Source of the DNA: Desulfarculus sp.
GTDB taxonomy: Bacteria; Desulfobacterota; Desulfarculia; Desulfarculales; Desulfarculaceae
DNA: 49,263 bases
Direction: 5' to 3'
NCBI GenBank assembly: GCA_016218705.1
Contig: JACRDC010000072.1
Span: forward strand, 1-49,263
In this document: piece after piece, positions 5,904 through 15,100 of the stretch
Layout of the letters: the number at the start of each line of letters is the position of its first letter
Numbering within the stretch: position 1 is the stretch's first letter
Program-made: the position numbers and the translations under genes
The notes under the pieces: model-generated
Database searches by the model: none
What the model saw: the letters and a program-made list of their open reading frames with translations, nothing else
What the model was told of the DNA's origin: nothing

Positions 5904-8001
5904 CCCCGCCCCGGCCCTGTCCGCGCGCAGCCAGCCGGAGCAAGACTTCCAGACCCGCGCCGCCTCCTTGCTGCTGGGCCGGGGTGCCCCCTCCACCTTG
6001 GACCCAAAGACCCGCTCGGTGGAGCTGGTGATAGCCACCGAAACCCCCGTGAGGGTGTGGGACAGCCAGCGCTGGGAAGAGGTTGACGAGGTGCTGTTGA
6101 TGAGCGGCTTGCAGCCCATGCCCGGCCAGGTGCCGCTCCTGGACTCCCACAGCCGCTTCACCACCGCCAATGTGCTGGGCAGCGCCCGCGACATCCGCCG
6201 CCAGGGCGAACAACTCATAGCCCGGGCCTTCTTTGCCGGTGCACCCTCCGGTCAGCAGGCCTTTGCCTTGGTGGAGGAAGGGCACCTCACCGACAACTCG
6301 GTGGGCTACCGGGTCAACGCCGCCACCTGGATAGAGAGCGGGCGCACGGTGGAGATCGAGGGGCGCCAGTTCACCGGCCCCAAGAAGGTGGTCACCAACT
6401 GGAGCCTCAAGGAAGTGAGCTTGACCCCCATAGGGGCGGACGAAGCGGCCAAGGTCAGGGCCGCCAACCATAAACGCGAAGGCGAGGAGAGGACCATGAA
6501 CAAGGAACTCAGGGCCTACCTTGAGAAGCTCGGCCTGGCCCAGGACGCCACCGACGAGGAGGCCCAGCGTTACTGGGCCGAGGTGCGACAGCGGGCCGGC
6601 GCGCCAGAGGGCGAGCGCGGCCACCACCGCGAGCCAGCTCCGGCCCCGGCGCCGCCGGCTCCCGAGGGTGGCGGCGCCCCCCCGGCCCCGCCGGCTGGCG
6701 GGGGCGAGGATCAGCGCGCCCAGCAGGCGGCCCAGGCCGAGCGCGCCCGCGCGGCCGAGATCGTGCAGATGTGCCGCGCCCACGGCGTGGAGGACCAGGC
6801 CATGGCCGACATGGTCACCAGCGGCAAGACCCCCGACCAGTGCGGGCGGGAGATCCTGGTCATGGTGGCCCAGCGTGGCGGCATCGGCGGCGGGGGTGGT
6901 TACCGGCCCCCGGTGAACTTCGAGAAGGACGAGCGCGACAAGTTCCGGGCCGCGGCCCTGGACGGGCTTTCGATGCGCGCGGGATTGCCGGTGCCCAAGC
7001 CGGCCCCGGGCCATGAGGAGCTGCGCGGCTACACCCTGGTGGAGATGGCCCGCGAGAGCTTGCGCCGGGCCGGGCAGCCCACCGGCGGCCAGGTCCTGGA
7101 CATGGTGGGCCGGTCGCTCACCACCAGCGACCTGCCCAACGTCTTGGCCGACGTGGCCAACAAGAGCGTGATGCTGGGCTGGGAGGGCTCCCCCGAGACC
7201 TGGCCGTTGTGGGCCGCCGAGGGCAGCACCAACGACTTCAAGCCGGGCAAGGAGGTGCGCCTGGGCGAGTTCGACGACCTGGACGAGATGACCGACGAGG
7301 ACCCCGAGTACACCTATGGCTCCCTCAAGGACGCCATGGAGCAATACGCGGTGGCCACCTACGGCAAGGCCATCCGCATCAGCCGCAAGCTCATCATCAA
7401 CGACGACCTCAACCAGCTGGTCACCGTGGCCCAGGCCATGGGTGAATCCGCCTCGCGCAAGGTGGGCGACGTGGCCTGGGCGGCCCTGATCGGCAACAGC
7501 GCCATGGGCGACGGCAAGGCCCTGTTCCACGCCGACCACTCCAACATCGCCACCATTCCGGCCTTCGACGTGGATGGCCTGGGCCTGGCCATCCAGAAGA
7601 TGAACGCCCAGATGGACCTGCGCAAGAAGCGGCGCATCCGCGTGCCCCCCACCTTCTTCCTGGCTCCCACGGCCTTATATGTCACAGCGGAGAAGTTCTT
7701 CGGCTCCGAGGTGATCGGTACCCAGGCAGAGCCCAACATCAAGAACCCCTTCACGGGCATCTTCCCCCAGCCCAACCGCGTCTACGAGCCGCGCCTGGAC
7801 GACTTCGGCGCCAACATCTTCTTCCTGGCCGGCCCCAAGGGCCGCACGGTGAAGGTCTTCTTCTTGCTGGGCAACAAGACCCCCTACATCGACTGGCAGG
7901 GGGACTGGGACACCGACGGCCGCAAGGGCAAGGTACGCATTGACGTGGGCGCCAAGGCCATGGACTGGCGCGGCCTGGAGCGGGTCACCATCACCGCCTA
8001 A
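5884..8001 (+). CDS. Prohead protease / major capsid protein fusion
   Basis: 705 residues. Residues about 40-195 are a U35-type prohead maturation protease: a strand with LLDSHSR (His89), EEGHLTDNSVGYRV (Ser139) and WSLKEVSLTPIGADE, the usual His/Ser catalytic layout. A linker of about residues 205-300 is rich in Glu, Ala and Pro, like a scaffold/delta domain. The remainder is a HK97-fold shell protein of the 'protease/capsid fusion' type, with NDDLNQLVTVAQAMGESASRKVGDVAWAAL and a C-terminal KVFFLLGNKTPYIDWQGDWDTDGRKGKVRIDVGAKAMDWRGLERV. One polypeptide would supply protease, scaffold and shell and cleave itself during maturation. An internal start at 6496 could make scaffold-capsid without the protease. 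Confidence 0.9.
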   Translation: MPMPKSNPAPALSARSQPEQDFQTRAASLLLGRGAPSTLDPKTRSVELVIATETPVRVWDSQRWEEVDEVLLMSGLQPMPGQVPLLDSHSRFTTANVLGSARDIRRQGEQLIARAFFAGAPSGQQAFALVEEGHLTDNSVGYRVNAATWIESGRTVEIEGRQFTGPKKVVTNWSLKEVSLTPIGADEAAKVRAANHKREGEERTMNKELRAYLEKLGLAQDATDEEAQRYWAEVRQRAGAPEGERGHHREPAPAPAPPAPEGGGAPPAPPAGGGEDQRAQQAAQAERARAAEIVQMCRAHGVEDQAMADMVTSGKTPDQCGREILVMVAQRGGIGGGGGYRPPVNFEKDERDKFRAAALDGLSMRAGLPVPKPAPGHEELRGYTLVEMARESLRRAGQPTGGQVLDMVGRSLTTSDLPNVLADVANKSVMLGWEGSPETWPLWAAEGSTNDFKPGKEVRLGEFDDLDEMTDEDPEYTYGSLKDAMEQYAVATYGKAIRISRKLIINDDLNQLVTVAQAMGESASRKVGDVAWAALIGNSAMGDGKALFHADHSNIATIPAFDVDGLGLAIQKMNAQMDLRKKRRIRVPPTFFLAPTALYVTAEKFFGSEVIGTQAEPNIKNPFTGIFPQPNRVYEPRLDDFGANIFFLAGPKGRTVKVFFLLGNKTPYIDWQGDWDTDGRKGKVRIDVGAKAMDWRGLERVTITA
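6485..6498 (+). promoter_or_regulatory. Internal ribosome-binding site and in-frame ATG inside the protease/capsid gene
   Basis: AGGAG at 6485-6489 lies 6 nt before ATG 6496, which is codon 205 of the 705-residue fusion and exactly at the end of the protease domain. Initiation here would give a 501-residue scaffold-plus-capsid protein. Lambda Nu3 inside gene C is a known precedent for a nested scaffold start. The spacing and position are seen directly; use in vivo is inferred. Confidence 0.55.
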
Positions 8002-8030
8002 CGGCTCCATCAAGAGAAAGGGAGGCCTAA

Positions 8031-8360
8031 ATGGCTACCAACTTCATCCAAGACGGCAAGCGCATCGCCATCACCGCCGGCGCGGAGATCAAGTCCGGCG
8101 ACCTGGTCATGGCCGGCAATCTGGCCGCCGTGGCCCTGGCCGACATAGCCAATGGGGCCAAGGGCACCGCGGCCAGCGAGGGCGTGTGGGAACTGGCCAA
8201 CAAGGACATCGCCGTGGCCATTGGCCAGGGGCAGAAGGTGTACCGGGTCACGGCCACCGGCAAGCTGACCAACCTGTCCGCTGACGCAGATTACGTGGGC
8301 ATCGCCTGGGCGGCGGCTGCCCAGGCCGCCACCACGGTGCGGGTCAAGATCAACGCCTAG
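8031..8360 (+). CDS. DUF2190 family capsid cement/decoration protein
   Basis: 109 residues with a good ribosome-binding site (GGGAGG) upstream. The sequence is small, Ala/Gly/Val-rich and beta-dominated: FIQDGKRIAITAGAEIKSGDLVMAGNLAAVALADIANGAKGTAASEGVWELA. This pattern of 'G..i....ag..i.sGd.v..g...gva..d...G..g....eGv..l' is characteristic of DUF2190, whose members decorate and stabilise capsids after expansion. It sits right after the capsid gene, the position of gpD in lambda. A structural role is well supported by family and position. Confidence 0.85.
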   Translation: MATNFIQDGKRIAITAGAEIKSGDLVMAGNLAAVALADIANGAKGTAASEGVWELANKDIAVAIGQGQKVYRVTATGKLTNLSADADYVGIAWAAAAQAATTVRVKINA

Positions 8361-8401
8361 CAGGTTCCGGCCCCCGCGCGGGGCCGGGCCTAGGGAGCCC
8401 C

Positions 8402-9055
8402 ATGGCCGCTGGCCTTAGCTATAGCGCCCACCTGGACACGGCACAACGTGCCCGCGTGGAGGCCCTGCTGGCCAACACCCGCAACGGCTTCAACCGGGTG
8501 GGCTCTCGCGCCGTGAACCATGTGCGCCCGGGGGTGGGCAAGGAGATGGTCGAGGCGGTGCGCCAAAACGTGCCGCTCAAGGTGTCCGTGGTCAGAAAGG
8601 CCCTGCGCTTCACCCGCGCCACGGTGGCCTTGCCCAAGGCCACCACCTGGCTCAAGGGCTATCCGGTCCCCCTGTCCTTTTTTCCCCACACGCCCAGGAC
8701 CAACTTCCCCTACACCCGGCGTGGCCGGGCCAGCCGCCCGGCCCGGGGTGTCTCGGCCATGCTGGATATCAACAAGGGGGCTAGGGTCATTGATGGCACC
8801 TTCATCGTCAAACGCTCCAACACCTGGAGATTCTCAGGCGGCGCGGCCTTCGAGGTGGTGGAGCGCGTGCACGAAACGCGGCTGCCCATCCGCATCGTGC
8901 ATGGTCCCGCCCCGGGCGAAATCCTGGCACGGGATAAGGGCAGGATCGAAGGCATAGTCAAACGCGCCCGTGACCGCTTGCGGGAACGCATCAACCACGA
9001 ATTGCGATTTGCCTTCCGCCAGGATGGCCTATTGGGTTTTAACCCAAGAGGGTAG
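8402..9055 (+). CDS. Minor tail protein Z-like (gpZ family)
   Basis: 217 residues, basic. The N-terminal region is helical (ALLANTRNGFNRVGSRAVNHV), followed by VRQNVPLKVSVVRKALRF, and the C-terminal region is basic and helical (KGRIEGIVKRARDRLRERINHELRFA). These are features of the gpZ/HK97 gp10-like family, which acts in tail completion and head-tail joining in lambda. It sits between the cement protein and the FII/U-like genes. In lambda the order is FII then Z then U, so Z and FII are exchanged here. The GPZ assignment is from overall pattern and context. Confidence 0.7.
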   Translation: MAAGLSYSAHLDTAQRARVEALLANTRNGFNRVGSRAVNHVRPGVGKEMVEAVRQNVPLKVSVVRKALRFTRATVALPKATTWLKGYPVPLSFFPHTPRTNFPYTRRGRASRPARGVSAMLDINKGARVIDGTFIVKRSNTWRFSGGAAFEVVERVHETRLPIRIVHGPAPGEILARDKGRIEGIVKRARDRLRERINHELRFAFRQDGLLGFNPRG

Positions 9056-9063
9056 CCGAGCCA

Positions 9064-9411
9064 ATGAGCTTCGACTTGACTGAAACCAAGTCCATCTTCT
9101 TCAACCCCGACGAGCTGGCCACCGCCGTGGTGCTCTGGCCCGGCACGCCCCAGGAGCGGACCATCAACGCCATCTGGCGCGAGGCCGCCCACACCGCCAG
9201 CCTGGGCCAGGCCCAGGTGGACGCGGGCAAGCCCGCCATCCTCTGCCACCCCAGCGACCTGGAAGGAGTGAAGGCGGGGCAGGGCAGCACGCCCCTTACC
9301 ATCCCCGCCAATCCCCGCCTGCTGGTTCCCGGCGGCAACTACACCGTGGCCCGCAACCAGCCCGATGGCTCCGGTTTTCGTCTGCTGTACCTGCACGAGG
9401 CCCGGCCATGA
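9064..9411 (+). CDS. gpFII-like head-tail attachment protein
   Basis: 115 residues, beta-rich, starting 8 bp after the gpZ-like stop. FFNPDELATAVVLWPG near the N-terminus, a central acidic-polar loop, and LLVPGGNYTVARNQPDGSGFRLLYLHEA at the end resemble the phage_attach/FII family ('F...Fg..at......g......i.......g......p.l.......v..gd.l.....Y.V......g.g...l.L'). FII joins the tail to the gpW-sealed head. Its 3' end overlaps the next gene by 4 nt (ATGA). The call relies on position, size and the terminal 'GnYtVarnqPDG..f..LyL' pattern. Confidence 0.7.
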   Translation: MSFDLTETKSIFFNPDELATAVVLWPGTPQERTINAIWREAAHTASLGQAQVDAGKPAILCHPSDLEGVKAGQGSTPLTIPANPRLLVPGGNYTVARNQPDGSGFRLLYLHEARP

Positions 9412-9851
9412 GCAGCAAGCGCCAGGGCATCGTGCAGCACGTCAAGGCGGGCCTATTGGCGGCCAACACCGCCGCCGGCCAGCGGGTCCATACCCAGCGC
9501 AAGCTCCCCGCCGATCTCAAGGAGTTGCCACTCCTGCTGGTCTTTGCCCTGCACGAGGAGGTAACCGACGACGCCTTGCTGGGCCAGCCCCGGTCCTATG
9601 GCCGCGAGCTTTTGCTGGTGGTCATCGGCATCGCCGCCGGGCAGGCCGAGGACCTGGAGGGGGAATTGGACGGTCTGGCCCTGGGCATAGAGCAGGTCAT
9701 GCAGGCCGATGAAAGCCAGGGAGGCCAGGCCCGCGCCACGGTCTTGCAGTCCACGGATTTCGACCTGGACGAGGACGGCCCGCTGCCCCTGGGAGCGGTC
9801 ATCCTGACTTACCAGGTTACGTATCGCGCACCCGACATACCGGGAGAGTAG
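9408..9851 (+). CDS. Tail terminator, gpU-like minor tail protein
   Basis: 147 residues. It starts inside the previous stop (ATGA). The N-terminus KRQGIVQHVKAGLLAANTAAGQRVHTQRKLPADLKELPLLLVF, then GRELLLVVIGIA and a C-terminal LPLGAVILTYQVTYRAP, follow the alpha/beta layout of gpU-type terminators, which stop tail-tube growth and form the head-binding end. Size and position (before the tail tube) agree. Codon use matches its neighbours. Confidence is from combined position and pattern. Confidence 0.72.
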   Translation: MSSKRQGIVQHVKAGLLAANTAAGQRVHTQRKLPADLKELPLLLVFALHEEVTDDALLGQPRSYGRELLLVVIGIAAGQAEDLEGELDGLALGIEQVMQADESQGGQARATVLQSTDFDLDEDGPLPLGAVILTYQVTYRAPDIPGE

Positions 9852-9854
9852 CCA

Positions 9855-10067
9855 ATGCCCAAAGTCAAGAACACCGGCTCGGCCCCGCTCACCGTGCTGG
9901 GCCATGGCCAGGCCGCGCCAAGCGGCACCCTGGAGGTGCCCGACCTGGTGGCCCAGGAGCTTGTCGCCAGCGGGGCCTTCGCCATGGTGGTGGAGGGCTC
10001 CTGGGCCGCGCCCCTCAACGCCCAGCCAGCCGGGGAGCCCCCGGCCCCCCCGGACCCGGAGGAATAA
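9855..10067 (+). CDS. Small phage protein of unknown function
   Basis: 70 residues, 3 bp after the gpU-like stop and 3 bp before the tail tube start, so certainly co-translated. The sequence is a short beta domain (VKNTGSAPLTVLGHGQAAPSGTLEVPDLVAQELVASGAFAMV) with a Pro/Glu-rich disordered C-terminus (GEPPAPPDPEE). Small proteins of this type, with an 'n.g..pl.v.g.....G....v.d..a..lv..g' pattern, recur in tail and head gene clusters, but I do not recognise a characterised family. It may be a tail-tube accessory protein. Confidence 0.6.
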   Translation: MPKVKNTGSAPLTVLGHGQAAPSGTLEVPDLVAQELVASGAFAMVVEGSWAAPLNAQPAGEPPAPPDPEE

Positions 10068-10070
10068 GCC

Positions 10071-11225
10071 ATGACCATCCCCACCAATGACCTGGGCCTG
10101 GCCCGCGAGAACATCGCCTTCACCAAGCTGGAGAGCAGCTTTGGCACCCTGGCCAGCTTCGCGGCCACCGACGCCGTGGCCGCCCTGGGGCAGCCCAGCG
10201 TCTCCCAGCCCCTAAGCTTCAGCGACTCCGAGGAAGTGGTCAACAGCCGCTCGCTGCTCACTCGCTTCCGCGACAAGACCCCGGCGGGCAAGTGGAGCCT
10301 GGACCTGTACAGCCGGCCCTCGGGCGCCGCCGGCACCCCGCCGGTGGAGAGCGTGCTGCTGGAGTGCCTGCTGGGCGCCAAGACCATCAACGCCGGGGTG
10401 AGCGTGGTCTACGCTCCGGCGCTCACCCTGCCAAGCTTCTCGTTTGGCAGCAAGCTGGGGCACGTCACCCGCTTCGCCGCCGGCTGCCTGGTGGAGTCCG
10501 GCAAGTTCAGCATCGTGAGCAAGGGCGGCATCAAGTGCTCTTTCAGCGGCCCCTGCCGCCAGGTGATGCAGGCAGGCCGGGCCTCCACCGTGGCCGACAG
10601 CACCACCACGGTGATCAAGCTGGAGGCTGGCGGGGCCAAGCTGTTCGATGTGGGCAGCCGGGTGCAGGTGGGCGCCGCCAACAACGCCGGCGCCGGCTAT
10701 GCGGTCAGCGCCCATGACGAGGTGGCTGACACCATCACCATCACCCCGGCCCTGGCCCAGGCCCCGGCCGCCGACGTTGCCGTGCAGGGCTACCTGCCCA
10801 CCCCCACCCTGGCCGGCGCGCCCCTGGAGGGCCGCCTGGGCTCGGTGAAGTTCGACACCGTGGCGGTCAGCATCACCAGCGCGGACCTGAGCATCACCAA
10901 CAAGCTGAACCTGCTGGAGGACGAGGTCACGCCCGACGACTTCCCCAGCGGCTACGTGCCCGGCGCCCGCTCGGTCAAGGGCGACCTGAGCCTCTATTTC
11001 CTGCGCAAGTACCTGGGCCACTTCCGCCAGGCCAAGAACCAGGCCGACGTGGCCGTGGCCCTGGGCGGCGGCAACACCGCCGGCAGCATCCTGACCGTGA
11101 GCATGGCCAAGGGCCGCCTGGACACCCCCGAGATCAGCGCCAGCAACGACACCCTGATGTCCAAGCTGCCCTTCACCGCCATGGGCAACGCCGGCGAGGA
11201 CGAGATCAGCATCGCCTACACCTAG
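10071..11225 (+). CDS. Major tail tube protein
   Basis: 384 residues, beta-rich with many Ser, Thr and Gly. It lies exactly between the tail terminator and the tail assembly chaperones, the position of gpV in lambda. NIAFTKLESSFGTLASFAATDAV at the N-terminus and the C-terminal run YLRKYLGHFRQAKNQADVAVALGGGNTAGSILTVSMAKGRLDTPEISA, then NAGEDEISIAYT, are typical of long siphovirus tube proteins ('...g..g.~l.i.~p~v~~~~p.~...g~d~~~i.i.f'). It stacks as rings around the tape measure. The family is long compared with lambda gpV (246 residues). Extra domains could be surface-exposed. Confidence 0.82.
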   Translation: MTIPTNDLGLARENIAFTKLESSFGTLASFAATDAVAALGQPSVSQPLSFSDSEEVVNSRSLLTRFRDKTPAGKWSLDLYSRPSGAAGTPPVESVLLECLLGAKTINAGVSVVYAPALTLPSFSFGSKLGHVTRFAAGCLVESGKFSIVSKGGIKCSFSGPCRQVMQAGRASTVADSTTTVIKLEAGGAKLFDVGSRVQVGAANNAGAGYAVSAHDEVADTITITPALAQAPAADVAVQGYLPTPTLAGAPLEGRLGSVKFDTVAVSITSADLSITNKLNLLEDEVTPDDFPSGYVPGARSVKGDLSLYFLRKYLGHFRQAKNQADVAVALGGGNTAGSILTVSMAKGRLDTPEISASNDTLMSKLPFTAMGNAGEDEISIAYT

Positions 11226-11295
11226 ACCGGGTAGGCGGTGAAGCCGAAGTTTTCTCTTTTTGCCAAGTTTGGACCTAAACCCAAAGGAGCCCATT

Positions 11296-11796
11296 GTGAG
11301 CGGAATTGATATCGCGCAATTCATGCAGGGCCGCGAGGCCACCGAGGAACTGACCGCCGAAACCGAGATGCTGCACGGCTTCTTCGTCACCCTGGCCTAT
11401 TGCAGCCCCGAGGCCCTCAAGAAGATCAGGAAAAAGGCCGAGCGCACCACCTACATCGGTCACCAGCCCATCACCAACAGCGATGACAAGGCCCTGCTCC
11501 AAGGCCTGGCCAAGTACGTCAAGGGTTGGCGGGGGCTCACGGTGCGCATGCTCAGCCAGTTCCTGGCGCTCAAGATCAACGAGCTGAGCGAGGAAGAGAA
11601 AGACCAGGAGGTGCCCTTCACCCCGCACAACCTGCAAATGCTGTTGGACAAGCATGAAACCTTCGGCTTCCTGCTTAAGGGCTTGGCGGGCAGCAACGGC
11701 ATCTTCCGGTCGGCCCTGGAGGGCGAAATAAAAAATGTGCCCAGTGGGCCCGTTGGTGGGTCCAGCCAGGACGAGTCTCCTGCCACCAGTGCCTAG
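11296..11796 (+). CDS. Tail assembly chaperone, gpG-like
   Basis: 166 residues from GTG 11296, chosen because AAAGGAG at 11283-11289 sits 6 nt before it; a TTG at 11260 in the same frame lacks such a site. The helical acidic protein (IDIAQFMQGREATEELTAETEMLHGFFVTLAYCSPEALKKI) ends in a low-complexity tail after residue 146, just where the slippery sequence lies. Like lambda gpG, it would coat the tape measure during tube assembly and then leave. The gene lies between tail tube and tape measure, as expected. Function is inferred from position and the frameshift architecture. Confidence 0.8.
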   Translation: MSGIDIAQFMQGREATEELTAETEMLHGFFVTLAYCSPEALKKIRKKAERTTYIGHQPITNSDDKALLQGLAKYVKGWRGLTVRMLSQFLALKINELSEEEKDQEVPFTPHNLQMLLDKHETFGFLLKGLAGSNGIFRSALEGEIKNVPSGPVGGSSQDESPATSA

Positions 11797-12119
11797 AGGT
11801 CCACGAGGAACTGGGGGAGCCGGTTGATTGCGACACATGCGAGCACCCGCCCCCCCTGTTGCCCCGCAACCTCCTGGCCTGGCGGGTCTACCAGCAGGTG
11901 TACGACCAGCTCCGGCCGGGCGAAACCATCACGGTGGTCACTCCCCTGGGCGCCACCAGCACCAGCGGTCCCAAGGTCCTGGACCTGGCCACGGTGATCA
12001 AGATCGTTGAATACCTGGACCCGGACGAGGATGACCGCTTATTGCTGCTGACCAAGGTGCGGCTCTTCCACGACACCATAAGGGGCGAACTGGCTAGGCA
12101 AGATGGGGCAGGACGCTAA
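11296..12119 (+). CDS. Frameshifted tail assembly chaperone, gpGT-like (G plus Cys-rich T domain)
   Basis: A product of about 274 residues made by a -1 shift at 11730-11736. The first 146 residues are the G-like domain. The -1 frame then reads KKCAQWARWW, followed by a stretch with two CxxC pairs (SCHQC and DCDTC), then PRNLLAWRVYQQVYDQLRPGETITVV and a helical end. There is no good independent start for this frame: the only initiator-like codon in its unique part is TTG 11859, after both CxxC pairs. That supports translation as a fusion. The paired CxxC motifs suggest a small zinc ribbon in the T domain. In lambda, GT recruits tail-tube subunits to the tape measure. The gene overlaps the tape measure start by 17 nt. 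Confidence 0.8.
11730..11736 (+). promoter_or_regulatory. Programmed -1 ribosomal frameshift site (A AAA AAT)
   Basis: In the zero frame the codons are ATA AAA AAT GTG (I-K-N-V). The heptamer A AAA AAT fits the X XXY YYZ rule perfectly. Slippage by -1 gives AAA AAA TGT (K-K-C) and enters a frame that stays open to 12119. The zero frame terminates at 11796. The position between tail tube and tape measure is where most long-tailed phages carry such a site. Confidence 0.85.
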
Positions 12120-15100
12120 CAGGGTGGAGATCGAACTGGCGGCCCGCGACACCAGCGGGCCGGTCCTTAGCCAGTTCGGCTCCACCGTCAAGCGCACCTT
12201 CGAGCAGGCCAGCCAGGACGCCGCCCAGGCCAGTAAGGGCGCCAGCCTCCTTGACCGCACCTTCGGCAACCTGGCCGACACGGTGCGGGCCGTGGGCCTG
12301 GCCTTCGGGGCCTACGAGGCGGCGCGCTACGCCCAGCAGGCGGTGATGCTGGCGGCGCGTTACGAGACCCTGGGGGTCACTCTCCAACAGCTTGGCAAGA
12401 CGGCGGGCTACAGCAAGGCCTTCCTGGATCAGCAGGAAGAGGCCCTGCGCAAGGCCGGTATCACGGCCATCGGTTCCCGCGAATCCCTGGCGCGCATGAT
12501 CCAGGCCAACCTGGACCTCAGTAAGAGCGCTCAACTGGCCCGGGTGGCCCAGGACGCGGCGGCCATCTCCGGGGTCAATTCCTCCGAGGCCTACAAGCAG
12601 ATCGTCTATGGCATCCAGTCGGCCCAGGTGGAGATGCTGCGCACGGTCGGCATCAACGTGTCCTTCGAGAACTCCTACGCCGCCGTGGCGGCCCAGACCG
12701 GCCGCACCGCCGCAAGCCTGACCGAGGCCGAGAAGGCCCAGATACGACTCAACGCCGTGCTGGAGGCCGGCAAGGGCATCTCCGGCGCCTACGAGGCGGC
12801 CATGGGCACGGCGGGCAAGCAAATCCTCTCCTTCCAGCGCTATGCCGAGGATTTGCAGGTGGAGCTGGGCAAGGCCTTCGGACCGGCCCTGGCCGACCTG
12901 GTGGGCTTGGCCACCCACAGGATGGCCCAGCTGACCGACATCGCCAAATCAAGCGCGGTGCAGTCCTTCCTGCAAGGCATTGGGTCGGCCACGGTCTTCG
13001 CGGCCCAGCACCTGGACGTGCTAGCCATGGGCCTGGGGGTGGCCGGCGCGGCCTGGCTGGCCTATCAGATGCAGATCAGGGCCGCCACCGTGGCCACGGT
13101 GCTGCATGAGGTGGCGGCCATCGGCCTTAGGAACTCGCTGGTGACCGGGCTTAACCTGGCCATCCTGGGCACCGGGGCCAGCCTGGAGAAGCTGGGCCTG
13201 TGGGTGGCGGCAAATCCCTTGGTGGCCCTGACCCTGGCCGTTGGCACGGCGGCCACGGCCTACGTGGCCTTGCACAAGTCCACCAGCGACTACCTGCGCG
13301 AGGCCCAGCAGGGCACCCAGGAGCTGGCCGAGGCCACCAGGGCCTTTGCCACCTCCCGGAGCGAAATCTCCACCCTGGACGATGCCCTGCGCAAGCTGGA
13401 CGAGTCCATGCGCCTGGCCCAGGGCAACACCCGCCTGGAGCGGCTGGCCATAGAGGAACTGGCCAGCCGGTATCCCCAACTGGTGGGCACCTACAACACG
13501 GTGGGCGAGGCGGTGGCCAACGTCAACGCCAAGCGCCAGGAGTATCTGGCTGGCTTGGAGCGCGAAGCCCAGCTCAAGCAGGTGGAGCTGCTGGAGAAGG
13601 CCCGCCTGAAGATCATCGAGGTGGGCAAGTCCCTGGGTCCCCTGGCCCTTGAGCTGCGCAACTATCAGGCTGGCCTGGATGGCGGCCCCCTGGACTGGTT
13701 GGTTTCCAGGTTCCAGGACGTGAATGTCCTGACAAAGGCCCTGGTGGCCAACCTCAAGGAAGTGCGCGACGCCAACGCCATCAACCCCAGCAACGCGGAG
13801 GAGGGCAGGAAGCTGGAGCGGGTCCTGGAGGACCTGCTGCTGCAACTGAGCAAGATCAAGGGCATCGCCCCGGAGGTGCAGAAGTCCCTGGAGCTGGCGC
13901 TATCGGGGCGCGGCTCCAAGGTGGTGGGCTCCGCCGACGTCAGGCAGTGGGACAACGCCGAGATAGTGCGCCGGGCCGAGCAGATGGATTCCGGGCTGGA
14001 CATGGTGGGAGAGACCGGCAGCCGTAGGCCCCTGCCCGACAAGATGGCCGACCGGATCGCCGGTGAGTGGCAGAAGACCCGCTCCGAGGCCCTGAGCCTG
14101 GGCAAGGCCCCTTCCGAGGCCGCCAGGCTGGCGGCCCTGGAGGAGTTCAACGCCTATTCCGACGAGTTCAAGCGGCTCTATCCTGGCGTGGCCGAGAACA
14201 TCCGGGCCTTGCGGTTGGCCGAGGCGAGCAAGACGGCCGAGGCCGAGAAGGCGGCCCATGCCAAGGGGCAATACGAGATAGGCGCCATCTCGGCCCAGGA
14301 GCTGACGGCGCTTCTCCAGCAGCGCCAAGCCATGCTGGCCGCTGGCAACATCGTGGAGCGGGCCGAGGCCCTATCCCTCCAGAAGGCCATCACCGACCTG
14401 ACCTTGCAGGGTTACCGCGACCGCCAGGCCATCACCGAGGCCGGTTTCAACCTGGGCCGCGAGGGCCAGGGCACCTTGATCGCCGCCTACCAGGCGGAGC
14501 TGGCCATCCTGCCGGCCCTCAAGATGAGTGCCGAGGACCGCGCCCGCCGCGAACTGGAGCTGACCACCAAGATACGCGACGTGAAGGAGCAAGGCTTCAC
14601 CCGCGAGCTGGACCTCAATAAGCAGCGCGTCTCCTGGATGGCCGAGGGCACGGCCAAGCACACGGCCCAGCTGGATATCCAGGAAGCCGAGGAGCGTCAC
14701 CACCTGGAGGTGCTTTTCGCGGCCAACAAGGACCTGCAAGACAAGAAGAAGCAGGTCCTGGAGGACTACGAGAAATTCGCCCAGCGGCGGCGGGAGGAGG
14801 CGGCTTCCAAGGAGCGTCAGCAGGCCCTGGACGTGCAACTCCAGACCGCCAAGCTCTACGGCAACACCCGCCTGGCCAAGGAACTGGAGCTGGCCAAGTA
14901 CGCCGAGTCCCTCAAGACCTCGGGCATCAACCAGATTTACCACGAGCAGCTCATAGCAAACGAGCGGGTGCGCATCAACCGCACCGGCGTGGAATCCATG
15001 CTGTTGCAGTGGAGCGATTTCTACGAGGGCTGGGACAAGATCGGCGAGAACTTCCTGCAAAACATCCAGTCGGAATCCGCCTCGGTCATCAAGAGCATCG

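Noticed and set aside
4401-7539. Two ~600-residue minus-strand frames opposite the portal and capsid genes
   Set aside because: They mirror the third-position GC bias of the real + strand genes, have no start signal or domain, and cross gene boundaries.
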